Source: CAZQHK01 sp964593455
GTDB lineage: Bacteria > Muiribacteriota > CAYSPT01
Assembly (NCBI GenBank): GCA_964593455.1
Contig: CAZQHK010000024.1
Span: 5,492-69,491 of the forward strand
Direction: 5' to 3'
Length of the DNA stretch: 64,000 nt
Position numbers and translations under genes: made by a program. Numbering within the stretch: the first letter of the stretch is position 1; each line of letters starts with the position of its first letter. The notes under the pieces are model-generated. The model had not been told where the DNA came from and did not search any database. It saw nothing but the letters and a program-made list of their open reading frames with translations. Shown in pieces: positions 6,139-15,131 of the stretch.

Positions 6139-8589
6139 TCAGTTTAGCTTTTCCTTCTTAGATTCAGCTGAATTACGGCCCTGCGCTTCGATCATATTGA
6201 TAGAAGTCCGGGCGTATTTCCGGAGCCAGAAATTATCGCTATTGGTGAACATTTTCAAAATGGAAACAGATTTATCTGTTCCCGAACGGCCCAAAGCTCT
6301 TGCTGCCCAGTACCGGATATCTCCTTCTTCCTGTTCGAGAATATTCAGGAGTGACTCTTCTGCTCTCGGATCACTGATATCTTTCAGAGATTTGACTGCC
6401 GCCAATCTGATGGAGTAGTCGGAATTACGAAGAAATGTGAGCAGTGTGGTAACTGCTTCCGGAGTACCAATTTTCCCAAGTGATTCTATGATATTGCGCT
6501 TGGCGGCGAGACCGGCGCTTTCGAACAGAATACTAAGAGCATTTACGGCCGTTTCTTCTCCGGCTATACCCAAGGCCTTCACGGCCCAGAAAACCGTATC
6601 GTGATTCGCTGAATCGAGAGCTTGTATAAGCAGTTTCCGGGGCGGCGGTTCGAGTTTTCCAGCGGATCCCGCTGCAGCTTTTCTCACCGGCCAATAGGTG
6701 TCTTTGAAACAGGAGATAAGTGACGGTAAAGCTGCCGTGTCGTTCAGCGAATCCAGGGCTCTGACCGCTGCGAATCTGACCTCGCGATCCCGGTCGGACA
6801 GAAGTTTAATCAGGGTTTTATAAACCGGTTTTTCTCTCGTTCGTCCCAAGAGCACGGTAGCCAGACGGCGGGCCTCATGATCGCGGCTTTTTAGCACGGG
6901 AATAAGTGGTGTCGACGAGAGATTCCCCGGGATTTCTGAGAGGGTCTTCAAAACAGCCAGTCGGAACTCGGATTTCGCTTTTGAAAGAAGGGCGGTCAGG
7001 GAGTCAAGATCCTGGAAGCTCATTGATCTTCTCAAGGCGTCAACGGCCCATATTTTTTCATCCTGCACATCTCCGGAAGCTATTTGAAACAGGGCTTTAT
7101 CGCCTTTCGGCGTACCGATTCTTCCTAAAGCTTCGATAATCGAATATCGTTTTTCTCGATGTGTTTCAGCCTGAAGAAGATCTTTCAAAGTAAAGACCAG
7201 CTCAGGCCCGGCCAGCCTGGACAGCGTGCTGAGCGCCGCGATCAGTTCTCGTGAAGAAAGTTGTGGCAACCGTTCCAGAAGAGGTTCGACACAGGCATTG
7301 TCACCGAGCAAACCAAGGGCGGTAATGGCACATTCTCTGACGGCTCCCGATGGATCGTGCAGAAGTTCAAGCAAAGCCCCCAGAGTTCGCCGCGATCCCA
7401 GTTTGCCGAGTCCATCAGTAGCCCAGTAGCGTACTTCTTCACTTTCATCTTCGAGAGCTCTAAGCAGTACATCAATGGCTTCCGGCGAGCGCTGAGCTCC
7501 CAATGATTTGGCGGCCAGGGTTCGAACTTCAGGTTCGAGGTCTGAAACTGCCTCAATGAGAATATCCACCGCCCGACGGCTTCTTATCTTGCCGAGAGCT
7601 TCCACCGCGTTTTTGCGTACTTGAAGATAGGAATCTTGAGCGGCCCGGCCCAGAGCGGCAACAATCATCCGGTCCGATGTTTGTCCCAGAGCTCTGGCTG
7701 CCTGGGCCCTGATTTCCCCCCGGGGATCAGCTAGACTTTTGAGCAGTATCTCTATTGCTCGTTCCCCACCGATTTCGCCCAGAACTTGAATAGTAGTGAG
7801 CTTCATATTGATGTCGGTTTCGTCGCATACCATGGAAGAGACGAGTGAATCAATTACTTTGGCGTCCACCGGTTTATGTGTTGTTATCCAGTCTCCGATC
7901 GCATGCTCGGGACCGCCGCTCAAGCAGTCGCGTATTTTACCCAGAGACCTGGCAATTTCCACCCTGACCGACCAGGCTTCTTCACGCACGATAGCCGAGC
8001 GAAGTTCGTCAACGGCTTCCGGGGCACCGATTTCACCGAGTGCTTTCACCGCTTCTCGTCTGATCGCCCAATCTTCATCGTAAAGTGTCTTTATCAAGCT
8101 GGTCACGGCGGTGTGCGATCCGATTTCTCCCAGCGTTTGCGCGGACCAGAAACGCTGATCTCTGGTCCCGCCTATAAGCGCCTCGATCAATTCATCAACA
8201 GCTGCCTCTCCTTTTTCCAGCAGTGAACGGGAAGCATATCGTTCCACTTCCGAACGAGAATGATCCAGGAGAGATATCAAACGTTCAATCAAATTATTCT
8301 GGTCTATTTTACCCAGGATTCGGCTGGTCCAATAGCCGGTGTCCTCATTGCCATTTTCAAGGGCATCAAGCAGTTGCTCGATCGCCGCTTCCCCCGTCTC
8401 AACCAGGCTGTCTGCAGCGGCTTTTCGTACTATCCAGAAATCGTCTGCCAGTGCTTCAACCAGAGCTTCGATTACCGAGGCTTCAGTATTTCCTCCTAAT
8501 ATTTTGGCGGCCCGGGCTCGCTTATTTTTATTGTCTGATTGCAGATCTGACAGGGACTTTTTTTCCCCCGATCCTGAACGCGGTGTCAC
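6139..8589 (-). CDS. Large HEAT-repeat protein
   Basis: An 816-residue cytoplasmic protein composed almost wholly of ~31-residue HEAT (PBS-lyase type) repeats, recognisable by recurring VRKAAADSL, IRREAVKALGEIG, VRKNAVEALGKI, VRYWATDGLGKLG. About 25 units form a superhelical scaffold for protein contacts; no enzymatic domain is visible. It starts with GTG at 8589, where the stop of the preceding gene overlaps (GTGA) and GAGGTG sits upstream. Nearly every repeat has a Trp-Ala or Arg-Ala helix start, including an unusual series with WxxRxLG (TSRILG, SAQTLG, AARALG). The binding partner is unknown. Two other HEAT proteins lie in this window. Confidence 0.9.
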   Translation of the reverse strand: MTPRSGSGEKKSLSDLQSDNKNKRARAAKILGGNTEASVIEALVEALADDFWIVRKAAADSLVETGEAAIEQLLDALENGNEDTGYWTSRILGKIDQNNLIERLISLLDHSRSEVERYASRSLLEKGEAAVDELIEALIGGTRDQRFWSAQTLGEIGSHTAVTSLIKTLYDEDWAIRREAVKALGEIGAPEAVDELRSAIVREEAWSVRVEIARSLGKIRDCLSGGPEHAIGDWITTHKPVDAKVIDSLVSSMVCDETDINMKLTTIQVLGEIGGERAIEILLKSLADPRGEIRAQAARALGQTSDRMIVAALGRAAQDSYLQVRKNAVEALGKIRSRRAVDILIEAVSDLEPEVRTLAAKSLGAQRSPEAIDVLLRALEDESEEVRYWATDGLGKLGSRRTLGALLELLHDPSGAVRECAITALGLLGDNACVEPLLERLPQLSSRELIAALSTLSRLAGPELVFTLKDLLQAETHREKRYSIIEALGRIGTPKGDKALFQIASGDVQDEKIWAVDALRRSMSFQDLDSLTALLSKAKSEFRLAVLKTLSEIPGNLSSTPLIPVLKSRDHEARRLATVLLGRTREKPVYKTLIKLLSDRDREVRFAAVRALDSLNDTAALPSLISCFKDTYWPVRKAAAGSAGKLEPPPRKLLIQALDSANHDTVFWAVKALGIAGEETAVNALSILFESAGLAAKRNIIESLGKIGTPEAVTTLLTFLRNSDYSIRLAAVKSLKDISDPRAEESLLNILEQEEGDIRYWAARALGRSGTDKSVSILKMFTNSDNFWLRKYARTSINMIEAQGRNSAESKKEKLN

Positions 8590-9119
8590 CGATTATGCAC
8601 CTCAACCCTGTATTCTTTGAATTCATCGGTTATCACGGTAAAACTGAACGGCTTTTGCTCTTTAGGATCGATGTTTTTAAGGAATGTTCCATATTCCTTA
8701 ATCATCTTTCCTTCTTCGTTCATAAAGGTGATGACTATTTCGACGTTATCAAAACCAATGTCTGACATATTCTTTACCTTGCCCCGAATGGTTACGGCTT
8801 TTTTGCCGAAACGGCCAAGCGGATAGATTTTAACGTCGTCGTAGGTTATGTCAAACCGGGGTTCAAGGATCATCTCCTGGTTGGTAATCTTAAGTTTGTA
8901 CAGTTCTATAACAGACTGCTCGTATCCTTTCCAGGCCCGATCATTCGCAAAGTTAATCTCGATAGCCTCTTTGAAAGCCTCCTTGGCCTTCAGGAAATTA
9001 CTGTCTCGTAAAAATTTTTCACCCAGATAGACTTTGACTTCCGAAAGATCCGCCAGGCAGGGGGATGTAACGCTGGCAATGATGAGAAGAGCCGCCGTAA
9101 AACACACGAAAATCCTCAT
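8586..9119 (-). CDS. Exported FxLYD-domain protein
   Basis: A 177-residue exported protein: signal peptide about 1-23 (FVCFTAALLIIASVTSPCLA), a single TPR-like helical pair (FLKAKEAFKEAIEINFANDR, about 38-57), then a C-terminal beta domain about 105-175 with GKVKNMSDIGFDNVEIVITF and FSFTVITDEFKEYRVEV, the FxLYD/DUF3426-type immunoglobulin-like fold. Cys21 precedes the likely cleavage point, but no clear lipobox is seen. GGAGG lies 8-12 bases before the ATG. Its stop overlaps the start of the HEAT gene, so the two are translated together, although one is cytoplasmic and the other exported. Confidence 0.75.
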   Translation of the reverse strand: MRIFVCFTAALLIIASVTSPCLADLSEVKVYLGEKFLRDSNFLKAKEAFKEAIEINFANDRAWKGYEQSVIELYKLKITNQEMILEPRFDITYDDVKIYPLGRFGKKAVTIRGKVKNMSDIGFDNVEIVITFMNEEGKMIKEYGTFLKNIDPKEQKPFSFTVITDEFKEYRVEVHNR

Positions 9120-9186
9120 TACGAAGGCCTCCTTTCATACAATCGAGTATACCATAAATGCATCTTAGAATTGAAGCTTGACGGTA

Positions 9187-11244
9187 CTACTCCCGCAGCT
9201 GCTTTTCCAGTCGTTTAATCTCGGACTTGACAGTATCGCGTTCCGCTCCTGGCCGGCCGCGTTTTGAATGTTCATATTGAAGATAGTTCTGCCAGTGGTA
9301 GACAGCTTTTTCCGGATCAGGTTCATGGTAAGCGTACACTGTTCCAATAAGCAGGTTCAAGGCGGCACTTTTAGGGAATTTTTTCAGACTCTCAAACAGG
9401 ACATCCACTGTTTTCTTCATCTTTCCTTCTTCATAGAGAAGTCTGGCCAGGCGCAGGTATGGATCTTCCAGGGGAGGATCAGCAGCTTGGATCGCCTGCC
9501 GCAGGTAGGTGGCTGCTTCTAGGCGTTCACCTGATTTGAGATAGGTAACAGAAAGATTTGTCAGGACAACTGAAGTACGGTATTTGAGATCAAGACATTT
9601 CAGGTGGTACTGACGGGCTTTGTCGATACTGTCCGTGCTGGTATGATAATTGCCGAGAAACGTCAGGTAGCGGGCCAGGAGTATCCTGGTAACGCAGTCG
9701 ATTCGATTAAGATTGGCAGGCAGCCGCATCTGGTATCTCAAAGTAATGTTTCCCCGGTTTGCCCGTGGTTGATCGGTGGTTTTAAGCGTCCTGAAAATAA
9801 TTCCCTCTTGTTCCAACCGGTATCCCTGAACATAGAACGGGATATGCCGTTCAGAGTAAAAAACCGGTCTGTCGGCCGCCGCGATAAAAGCTGCTTCGCT
9901 CTCGTTCCTGCTCTTGATTGTCAGCTTCCCTCTATCATAAAAGTATTGGAACATGTTTCCTTTTTGGTCTATCAGAGTGACATCCGGTCTGAAACCGTGT
10001 ACCAACCTCAGAAAAGCGGTAGTGAAAACCTGATGATCCCCGTCCAGAAAAATGGCTGCGTGATGAGGAAGCGATTTAAAAATATTTTTCCCGTAATCAT
10101 AGTAGATGTTGAAAGTACGCAGATTACAATAGGAACCGTTAATCAACACGGAGCATACGAGTAAAATCAGCAGTGCTACCTGCCGGAAATATCGCCGTTT
10201 AGCGAGAACTTCCGCTGTCAACAGTGTCATCAAGAGAAAAACGGGCAGGAAAAATTTTGAACCGTAATCGATAATAACCGCCTCTTTGTGGAAATCGAAC
10301 GAGAAGGCAATAGCTCCGAATGGTGGAACGATTGCCAGAAGCCAGGGCAGGGCCGCTCGCCAGTTCAAGCGCCAGCGACGGATAAGAGCGATCGAGGCCA
10401 GAATTATCACCGGGAAGGGGCTGGCGACTATCAAAGCCCAGATCGAAAGACCCAGGGTTTTAAACACCATGGTGGGACTTTTGGGTGTTTTCCAGGGAGC
10501 GGTTTCAAACACATTGACGGCAAATTTCTTGCAGGTATGGATGAGAAAATTGTGAACATTGTAGGTTAGTCCCCAGTTTATTTCCGTGTGCTGAATAGCT
10601 CTGAGTGGAAGGTAGAGAAAGGCCGAGAGTCCGAGGAAAAAGCAAAGAATCGCCAAAATGGAGTCACGGGAAGAAAACCGGCGGGACTTACCAAGCGGAA
10701 TGACTGCCAAAGCCGGCACCAGAAGTATAGACGTCGGATGGGCAGTCAGTGAGAGTCCCCAGATAAATCCTGCGGATAACAGCTTTTTCCTGATTGAGAA
10801 CGTTTGATTGAGAAGGACCATGGCCAATAGCGATAGGAGGAAAATGTTAAGAGCATACACTTCTGTTATGATCGCTATACCCCAGAACGGCCTTGAAGTT
10901 GCCATAAGAAGGGTGATAACGGCCGCCATGAATGTGTTTACTCGCAGGTGGCGAATCATGGTCACCGCCAGTATTAGACAGGTGCCCGTTCCAAGGCAGG
11001 CTGACAGGAGATTCATCCTGAAGGCCACGCCACCGAAAGGGACCAGGGTGGCGAAAGTTTTTCCCAGCAAGCTGAAGAGCGGGTAGCCGGGTTGATGGGC
11101 GACACCGAGAAGCCAGGCGACGGAGATCAGCTCGCCACTGTCTGCAGCGCTGATAGTCGGAGCGGTGGTCCGGAGAAACAGAAGGTAGGCGATCAGACCG
11201 GTACATACGCATACTACTTTTCTTTGCCTGCTATCGGTCCTCAC
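9187..11244 (-). CDS. DUF2723 membrane protein with C-terminal TPRs
   Basis: A 685-residue protein whose first ~380 residues form about ten membrane helices. The N-terminal luminal loop has the DUF2723 signature TISAADSGELISVAW (Asp35, Glu38) followed by GVAHQPGYPLFSLLG, as in GT-C type glycosyltransferases (protein O-mannosyltransferase superfamily), so it probably transfers sugar from a lipid carrier outside the inner membrane. Residues ~400-500 are a soluble linker, and ~520-680 hold TPR-like repeats (KARQYHLKCLDLKYRT, AATYLRQAIQAADPP). It overlaps the DUF3006 gene by 14 bases and is the last gene of the speD operon. Confidence 0.85.
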   Translation of the reverse strand: MRTDSRQRKVVCVCTGLIAYLLFLRTTAPTISAADSGELISVAWLLGVAHQPGYPLFSLLGKTFATLVPFGGVAFRMNLLSACLGTGTCLILAVTMIRHLRVNTFMAAVITLLMATSRPFWGIAIITEVYALNIFLLSLLAMVLLNQTFSIRKKLLSAGFIWGLSLTAHPTSILLVPALAVIPLGKSRRFSSRDSILAILCFFLGLSAFLYLPLRAIQHTEINWGLTYNVHNFLIHTCKKFAVNVFETAPWKTPKSPTMVFKTLGLSIWALIVASPFPVIILASIALIRRWRLNWRAALPWLLAIVPPFGAIAFSFDFHKEAVIIDYGSKFFLPVFLLMTLLTAEVLAKRRYFRQVALLILLVCSVLINGSYCNLRTFNIYYDYGKNIFKSLPHHAAIFLDGDHQVFTTAFLRLVHGFRPDVTLIDQKGNMFQYFYDRGKLTIKSRNESEAAFIAAADRPVFYSERHIPFYVQGYRLEQEGIIFRTLKTTDQPRANRGNITLRYQMRLPANLNRIDCVTRILLARYLTFLGNYHTSTDSIDKARQYHLKCLDLKYRTSVVLTNLSVTYLKSGERLEAATYLRQAIQAADPPLEDPYLRLARLLYEEGKMKKTVDVLFESLKKFPKSAALNLLIGTVYAYHEPDPEKAVYHWQNYLQYEHSKRGRPGAERDTVKSEIKRLEKQLRE

Positions 11245-11485
11245 GGGTAAGGTCTTCCTGAATACGACGTATTTCTTCTATCCTGTTCTCCCTGTCCGTC
11301 TCATCTCGGCTTATGTTGATCGTCAGGGAATCTCCTTCTCTCACTCCTTTAGGCAGGTACTCCAGGGAGACAATAATGTGAGATAGGTCGGGCAATTCAA
11401 TGACGGCGTATCTGGTCTGCTCACCCTCGATACGGTCGATAACAGCTGAAAATGTATATGAATCGTTATCCGTATGTAAACTCAC
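11231..11485 (-). CDS. DUF3006 family small protein
   Basis: An 84-residue protein matching the DUF3006 pattern: SAVIDRIEGEQTRYAVIEL at the start, LPKGVREGDSLTI in the middle and a charged helical end (NRIEEIRRIQEDLTREDR). The fold is a small OB-like barrel plus helix; function is unknown. The gene begins 23 bases after speE and overlaps the next gene. Confidence 0.75.
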   Translation of the reverse strand: MSLHTDNDSYTFSAVIDRIEGEQTRYAVIELPDLSHIIVSLEYLPKGVREGDSLTINISRDETDRENRIEEIRRIQEDLTREDR

Positions 11486-11508
11486 CGTACGATATTCCTT
11501 TGATCATC

Positions 11509-12438
11509 TTATTCACTGATTTCAAAAGGGTAATTGTCTGTGGAAAGGCGTGTATTCCGGCCGATTTCTTCACGGAAGTAGCGGGGTAGACAGAACAGTC
11601 CGGAATTGAACGTCCCATCATAGAATTTGAGTCCATTAACATCTCTTTCCTGCAAACGCCGGTCGATCTCTTCAGCCGGCAAATCCATAGGAACGATGGT
11701 ATCGGAAGCAAATGTAAAAGTCCATAAACTGTAAAATGACGGTACCAGCACTTGAAACGGACGGCAATATGTGAACACGGAACCAAGGGTGGTCTGTATC
11801 GAGGCGCACAAATCAAGATGACCGATGTTGCCGCAGCCTGACTGCAGGCAAAACACGCCGTTCTCAGTGAGACGGGTGCGGATAACTTCAAAAAATTCCC
11901 TGGTGAAAAGAAGACGGGCGGGACTTCCTTTGAGTGGTTCTGAAAGATCCATGATAATAGCGTCGTAACTATTTGTATCGGTTTCGAGGAAGTTTCTGGC
12001 ATCAGCATACATCAGCGTTACCCGGGAGTCGTCAAATGCTCCTTGATGCCATTCCCCCAGGTATTCTCTGGAAAAATCAACTACTGTCCGATCGATGTCG
12101 CACATGGTTATTTGTTTGACTGAACAGTGACGAAGTACTTCGCGCAGTGTCGCTCCCTCACCACCGCCGATGATAAAAACGGACTCGGGAGCAGGATGAC
12201 AGGCCAGGGCCGGGTGAACGATTGTCTCGTGGTAAATAAATTCGTCTGACTGAGCTGACTGGAGCCGATGATCAAGGAAAAGACACTTCCCCAGCTTGGC
12301 TATTTCAACGATGTCAATCTTCTGATAAGGGGTTGTTTCCGACACCAGGACGCGTTTGACCTGATGAACTTGCAACTCAGTTCCGCCGCCAAATTCGAAG
12401 TAGTAAAGCCCCGTGGTTAAACTCAACGGGTCAGCCAT
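11509..12438 (-). CDS. speE: Aminopropyltransferase (spermidine synthase family)
   Basis: Transfers the aminopropyl group from decarboxylated S-adenosylmethionine to a polyamine. About 309 residues: a short N-terminal beta domain (LYYFEFGGGTELQVHQVKRV), the nucleotide-binding GGGEGATLREVL, the acidic pair CDIDRTVVDFSREYL, and the active-site loop MDLSEPLKGSPARLLFT. Classical spermidine synthases have DSTDP or DSSDP here; DLSEP with SPARLL is closer to thermospermine and Thermus-type triamine synthases, so the acceptor amine is uncertain. I start at ATG 12438 because AAGGAAGG lies 5 bases upstream; it overlaps the end of speD by 8 bases. The gene product directly uses the SpeD product. Confidence 0.9.
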   Translation of the reverse strand: MADPLSLTTGLYYFEFGGGTELQVHQVKRVLVSETTPYQKIDIVEIAKLGKCLFLDHRLQSAQSDEFIYHETIVHPALACHPAPESVFIIGGGEGATLREVLRHCSVKQITMCDIDRTVVDFSREYLGEWHQGAFDDSRVTLMYADARNFLETDTNSYDAIIMDLSEPLKGSPARLLFTREFFEVIRTRLTENGVFCLQSGCGNIGHLDLCASIQTTLGSVFTYCRPFQVLVPSFYSLWTFTFASDTIVPMDLPAEEIDRRLQERDVNGLKFYDGTFNSGLFCLPRYFREEIGRNTRLSTDNYPFEISE

Positions 12439-12877
12439 GATAGCCTTCCTTGATAGGTTGTCTCTCCGGAACACGCCAGGGGAATGAGGTCCTGTCCAGG
12501 GCTTCTTCTCGGAGGAGACTTCCCTCATCGGTAATCAACCCTCTGAAAAGCTCTCTAATACAGACGGTTTTACTCTTCAGGGCATCGGCTATCTTGTCGG
12601 CCGCTACCGTTGGGTCCACGGTATTGCCGCATGTGTAAAGATCCACTGCTGCATAACCATGTTCCGGCCAGGTATGGATGGAAAAATGAGATTCGGCGAT
12701 AACGACGACACCGCTCACACCATGCGGACTAAATTGATGAAATACCTCTCCGACAACAGTGGCTCCGGCTTCCTTGGCTGCTATAACCATATTCTTTCTA
12801 AGGTCCGGAAGGTTATTCAACGCGGCAACATCACAATCATAGAGTTCGAGTAAGAAGTGTTTGCCCAACGTTTTCAA
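12431..12877 (-). CDS. speD: S-adenosylmethionine decarboxylase proenzyme
   Basis: A pyruvoyl enzyme supplying decarboxylated SAM for polyamine synthesis. The self-cleavage site is in VVVIAESHFSIHTWPEHGY: Glu62-Ser63, with Ser63 becoming the pyruvoyl group. His68 and Cys83 (YTCG) are also in place, at the same numbers as in the well-studied Thermotoga enzyme. Length 148 residues is slightly longer than class 1B enzymes because of a C-terminal tail (RTSFPWRVPERQP). It is preceded by a good promoter and a short leader ORF, and followed by speE. Confidence 0.97.
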   Translation of the reverse strand: MKTLGKHFLLELYDCDVAALNNLPDLRKNMVIAAKEAGATVVGEVFHQFSPHGVSGVVVIAESHFSIHTWPEHGYAAVDLYTCGNTVDPTVAADKIADALKSKTVCIRELFRGLITDEGSLLREEALDRTSFPWRVPERQPIKEGYHG

Positions 12878-12999
12878 ACATCTACCTCCTTAACTTTCGA
12901 CTCTTTTTCTTCTGCCCGTTCACCCTCTGAATAGTAAGCCTTGAAAGTCAGGCGTACTAAGTAGGCAAGAGGTCGAGGATCAATTCTCATCATCAACAT
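12874..12999 (-). CDS. Possible 41-residue leader ORF before speD
   Basis: From ATG 12999 a 41-residue basic-then-acidic peptide (MLMMRIDPRPLAYLVRLT at the start, EEKESKVKEVDV at the end) runs to a TGA that overlaps the speD ATG as ATGA. The longer frame to 13071 begins upstream of the predicted transcription start, so only this part would be translated. Ribosome-binding signal is weak (GCGAG). I do not recognise it. It may couple translation to speD or simply be chance. Confidence 0.3.
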   Translation of the reverse strand: MLMMRIDPRPLAYLVRLTFKAYYSEGERAEEKESKVKEVDV

Positions 13000-13036
13000 C
13001 TCGCTATAGATTCCCGCTACATTGCCATGATAAATA

Positions 13037-13065
13037 TATATACTTAGAAGCATTCGAATTGTCAA
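13037..13065 (-). promoter_or_regulatory. Promoter of the speD-speE operon
   Basis: On the minus strand TTGACA (13065-13060), 17-base spacer, TATATA (13042-13037): a near-consensus sigma-70 promoter. Transcription would begin near 13030, giving a leader of about 150 bases before speD. Confidence 0.7.
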
Positions 13066-13183
13066 GCTCAAGTCTCCACAGCATGTCTACGTGATTAGTA
13101 TTCCAGGAGTGGGAACAGCGGCCACGCACAACTGTTGAGATCAAACTCTGTGATAGAATAAATTAATTTCAATGGGAGCAGGA

Positions 13184-14272
13184 ATGGATATGAACAGTAA
13201 TAAATCTATTTTTCTGGCTATAGCCTGCTGGGGCTTGATTTATGGTCTGGCAGTGGCTCTTTTTCCGTTGATCTCGGTACAATCTCACATCCTGACGTTT
13301 TTATTTTCTCTTTTCTCGGCCATACTGTGTGTAGCACTCAGCGGCCTTTGTGTGGTCTCGGCCGTTCGTGAATTTACGGGCAAGAAAATGTTGCTGTTCA
13401 TTATTCCATGTATGGTTATCGTCTATGTTGCCAATGGGCGGATTATCGAGCCTGTGGCCGAAGCCCGGACAGTGCTGATGAAACTGGAGGAAAAGAGTAA
13501 CAGTGCTGATATGTTCACCGACGCCCTTAAAAGTGAGGTCAACCGGCGGCCGGCCTGGAAATCATGGGAGATGAGAGAAAACCTTAAGCTTGAACGACTC
13601 ATCGTTAACCGGGAGGGGACTGTTGCCGTGCTCTTAAGTCCCCTGTCTGCCGAGAGCCGTGAGAAATTTTACTCATTGCCTCCGGAGGTACAGGAAAAGC
13701 GTTTTCCGGGGGTGGAGTTGACGCTTGAGACCGGCCGCAATGGAGTTCTGATCATGATCATCGACATGTTTTTACTGGCTGTTGCCGTGATGCTCGGCGG
13801 GTGGCTCTGCTCGGTGGTGGAGAAAGTTTCCTATATCATACCGCTTTCCATTATTGCCGGGGTGGCCGATCTATGGAGCGTATTTTTTGGAGCCACTGAA
13901 GAAATGGTCAAAGACATGGAAACGGCCCGCTATTTTCTTCTCAGTTTTCCTATCCTGGGAAAACCGGATATCGTCCCTATGATCGGGGTGACGGATTTCG
14001 TCTTCTTCGGCCTTTATATCCAAATGGCCCGTAAGTTTGGTCTTCCGGTCAAGAAGAACATCCTGTCTCTGCTGGCAGTTTTCTTCGTGGTCCTGCTTCT
14101 GGCGATCATTTTAAAGGCGGGAATTCCAGTTCTGCCCTTCATGGCTGTAGGGTTCCTGATCATCAACATCAAACAGCTGCCATTCGAAAAAGAAGACCGC
14201 AAAAACACCCTCATAATGGTCATCTTCCTGACGATATTGTTCTCCTTCATCACCTATATGAAGAGACGTTAA
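13184..14272 (+). CDS. Presenilin-like (A22-type) membrane aspartyl protease candidate
   Basis: A membrane protein of about 362 residues with some eight to nine helices and one large soluble loop (about 90-190). The C-terminal half has the three marks of presenilin/signal-peptide-peptidase enzymes (numbering from the upstream ATG 13172): Asp233 in AGVADLWSVFFG, Asp275 in IGVTDFVFFGLY, and P319-V-L-P-F, matching the order YD, GxGD, PALPF of the archaeal homologues. The GxGD glycine is Thr here and the Tyr of YD is Ala, so this is a divergent member or a lookalike. If real, it cleaves helices inside the membrane. The start is ATG 13184, with GGGAGCAGGA just upstream; ATG 13172 is the alternative. 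It stands alone between two minus-strand operons. Confidence 0.5.
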   Translation: MDMNSNKSIFLAIACWGLIYGLAVALFPLISVQSHILTFLFSLFSAILCVALSGLCVVSAVREFTGKKMLLFIIPCMVIVYVANGRIIEPVAEARTVLMKLEEKSNSADMFTDALKSEVNRRPAWKSWEMRENLKLERLIVNREGTVAVLLSPLSAESREKFYSLPPEVQEKRFPGVELTLETGRNGVLIMIIDMFLLAVAVMLGGWLCSVVEKVSYIIPLSIIAGVADLWSVFFGATEEMVKDMETARYFLLSFPILGKPDIVPMIGVTDFVFFGLYIQMARKFGLPVKKNILSLLAVFFVVLLLAIILKAGIPVLPFMAVGFLIINIKQLPFEKEDRKNTLIMVIFLTILFSFITYMKRR

Positions 14273-14331
14273 ACGTCGGCCGGGCGAGAGAACAGTATCT
14301 TCAAGCAGTGACGGGTCTATCGTGTGCAGTA

Positions 14332-14592
14332 TTATTGCGGCGGGACAAACGGGTCTCTCTTGACCTTCACCGCTTCTTCGTCTACGGTCAGATCCAGATC
14401 GAGCAAGGATGGAATATCCTGCATGTCTTGTTTCAACTCGATGGTCATCTCGGGTTGGCGTACCCTGAGTTCCTCGATGACGCCCCTTCGGCCGCGGTAA
14501 TAGATAAACAAAGCGCTGATCATCAAGATGAAAAATACGAAGATCTCGGAACGGTTTCGTTTTTTGTTTTTAGTACTGGATCTTGGTTTCAT
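14332..14592 (-). CDS. Short PilP-like pilus assembly protein
   Basis: An 86-residue protein with a basic N-terminus, one membrane segment (about 15-32) and a polar tail ending KVKRDPFVPPQ. The DPFxPP ending is the hallmark of the N-terminal part of PilP and related inner-membrane linkers; the C-terminal beta domain of true PilP, which contacts the secretin, is absent. I start it at ATG 14592, which overlaps the pilO stop (ATGA). It is the last gene of the pilus operon. Confidence 0.6.
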   Translation of the reverse strand: MKPRSSTKNKKRNRSEIFVFFILMISALFIYYRGRRGVIEELRVRQPEMTIELKQDMQDIPSLLDLDLTVDEEAVKVKRDPFVPPQ

Positions 14593-15131
14593 TTGAACCA
14601 CCCGGTGATGGAAAACGCACCCTTGATGACCCGTGACCGGTTATCGTAGCGCAGGTTAAAACTATCACACGTTATCGTCTGGTTTGCCTGGAGCCATCCG
14701 GTAAAACGTTTCATGGCAGGATAATCTCCATCGGCTGAGATACGGATTGAAAGACTGTGGATGCCGGTTGATGACTTGGACTCGGAAAACTGTCCGCAGT
14801 TGATGGAAGAAATAGTTACCCGTGCCTGTTCACCGGCCCTCGCCATCTCCTTAACCAGTTGCCAGTGCCGTTCTTTGGGGAGAAGGCGGTTGGAGAACTC
14901 ATCTTCGTCGTCGGCAATACTTTTTACACGGCTTTTCCAATTGGAAAATAGTTTGGTTTCCTGCTCTATCGAGTTTTCTAATTTAAGGTTTTCGAGTTTA
15001 TTTCTCTCTTCAAATTTGTACTTTTCGCGGTTCAGTACCACCACGTTGGTGTAAAACACGTTCGCGCAGAACAAAAGCAGCACGAACCAAAACAGGTATT
15101 TCTTGATAATTGCCCGCTCTTCAGTTTCCAT
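14589..15131 (-). CDS. pilO: PilO-like pilus alignment protein
   Basis: A bitopic inner-membrane protein of 180 residues: short cytoplasmic start, one helix about 10-30 (YLFWFVLLLFCANVFYTNVVV), a coiled-coil stretch to about 75, and a small ferredoxin-like periplasmic domain (LSIRISADGDYPAMKRF, the PilO pattern). With PilN it forms the alignment complex that links the cytoplasmic motor to the outer parts of a type IV pilus or type II secretion machine. It overlaps pilN by 11 bases and the PilP-like gene by 4. Confidence 0.8.
   Translation of the reverse strand: METEERAIIKKYLFWFVLLLFCANVFYTNVVVLNREKYKFEERNKLENLKLENSIEQETKLFSNWKSRVKSIADDEDEFSNRLLPKERHWQLVKEMARAGEQARVTISSINCGQFSESKSSTGIHSLSIRISADGDYPAMKRFTGWLQANQTITCDSFNLRYDNRSRVIKGAFSITGWFK

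Noticed and set aside
6139..8589. Phycobilisome lyase function for the HEAT protein
   Set aside because: PBS-lyase-type HEAT repeats are generic; there are no phycobiliprotein genes or lyase residues in view.
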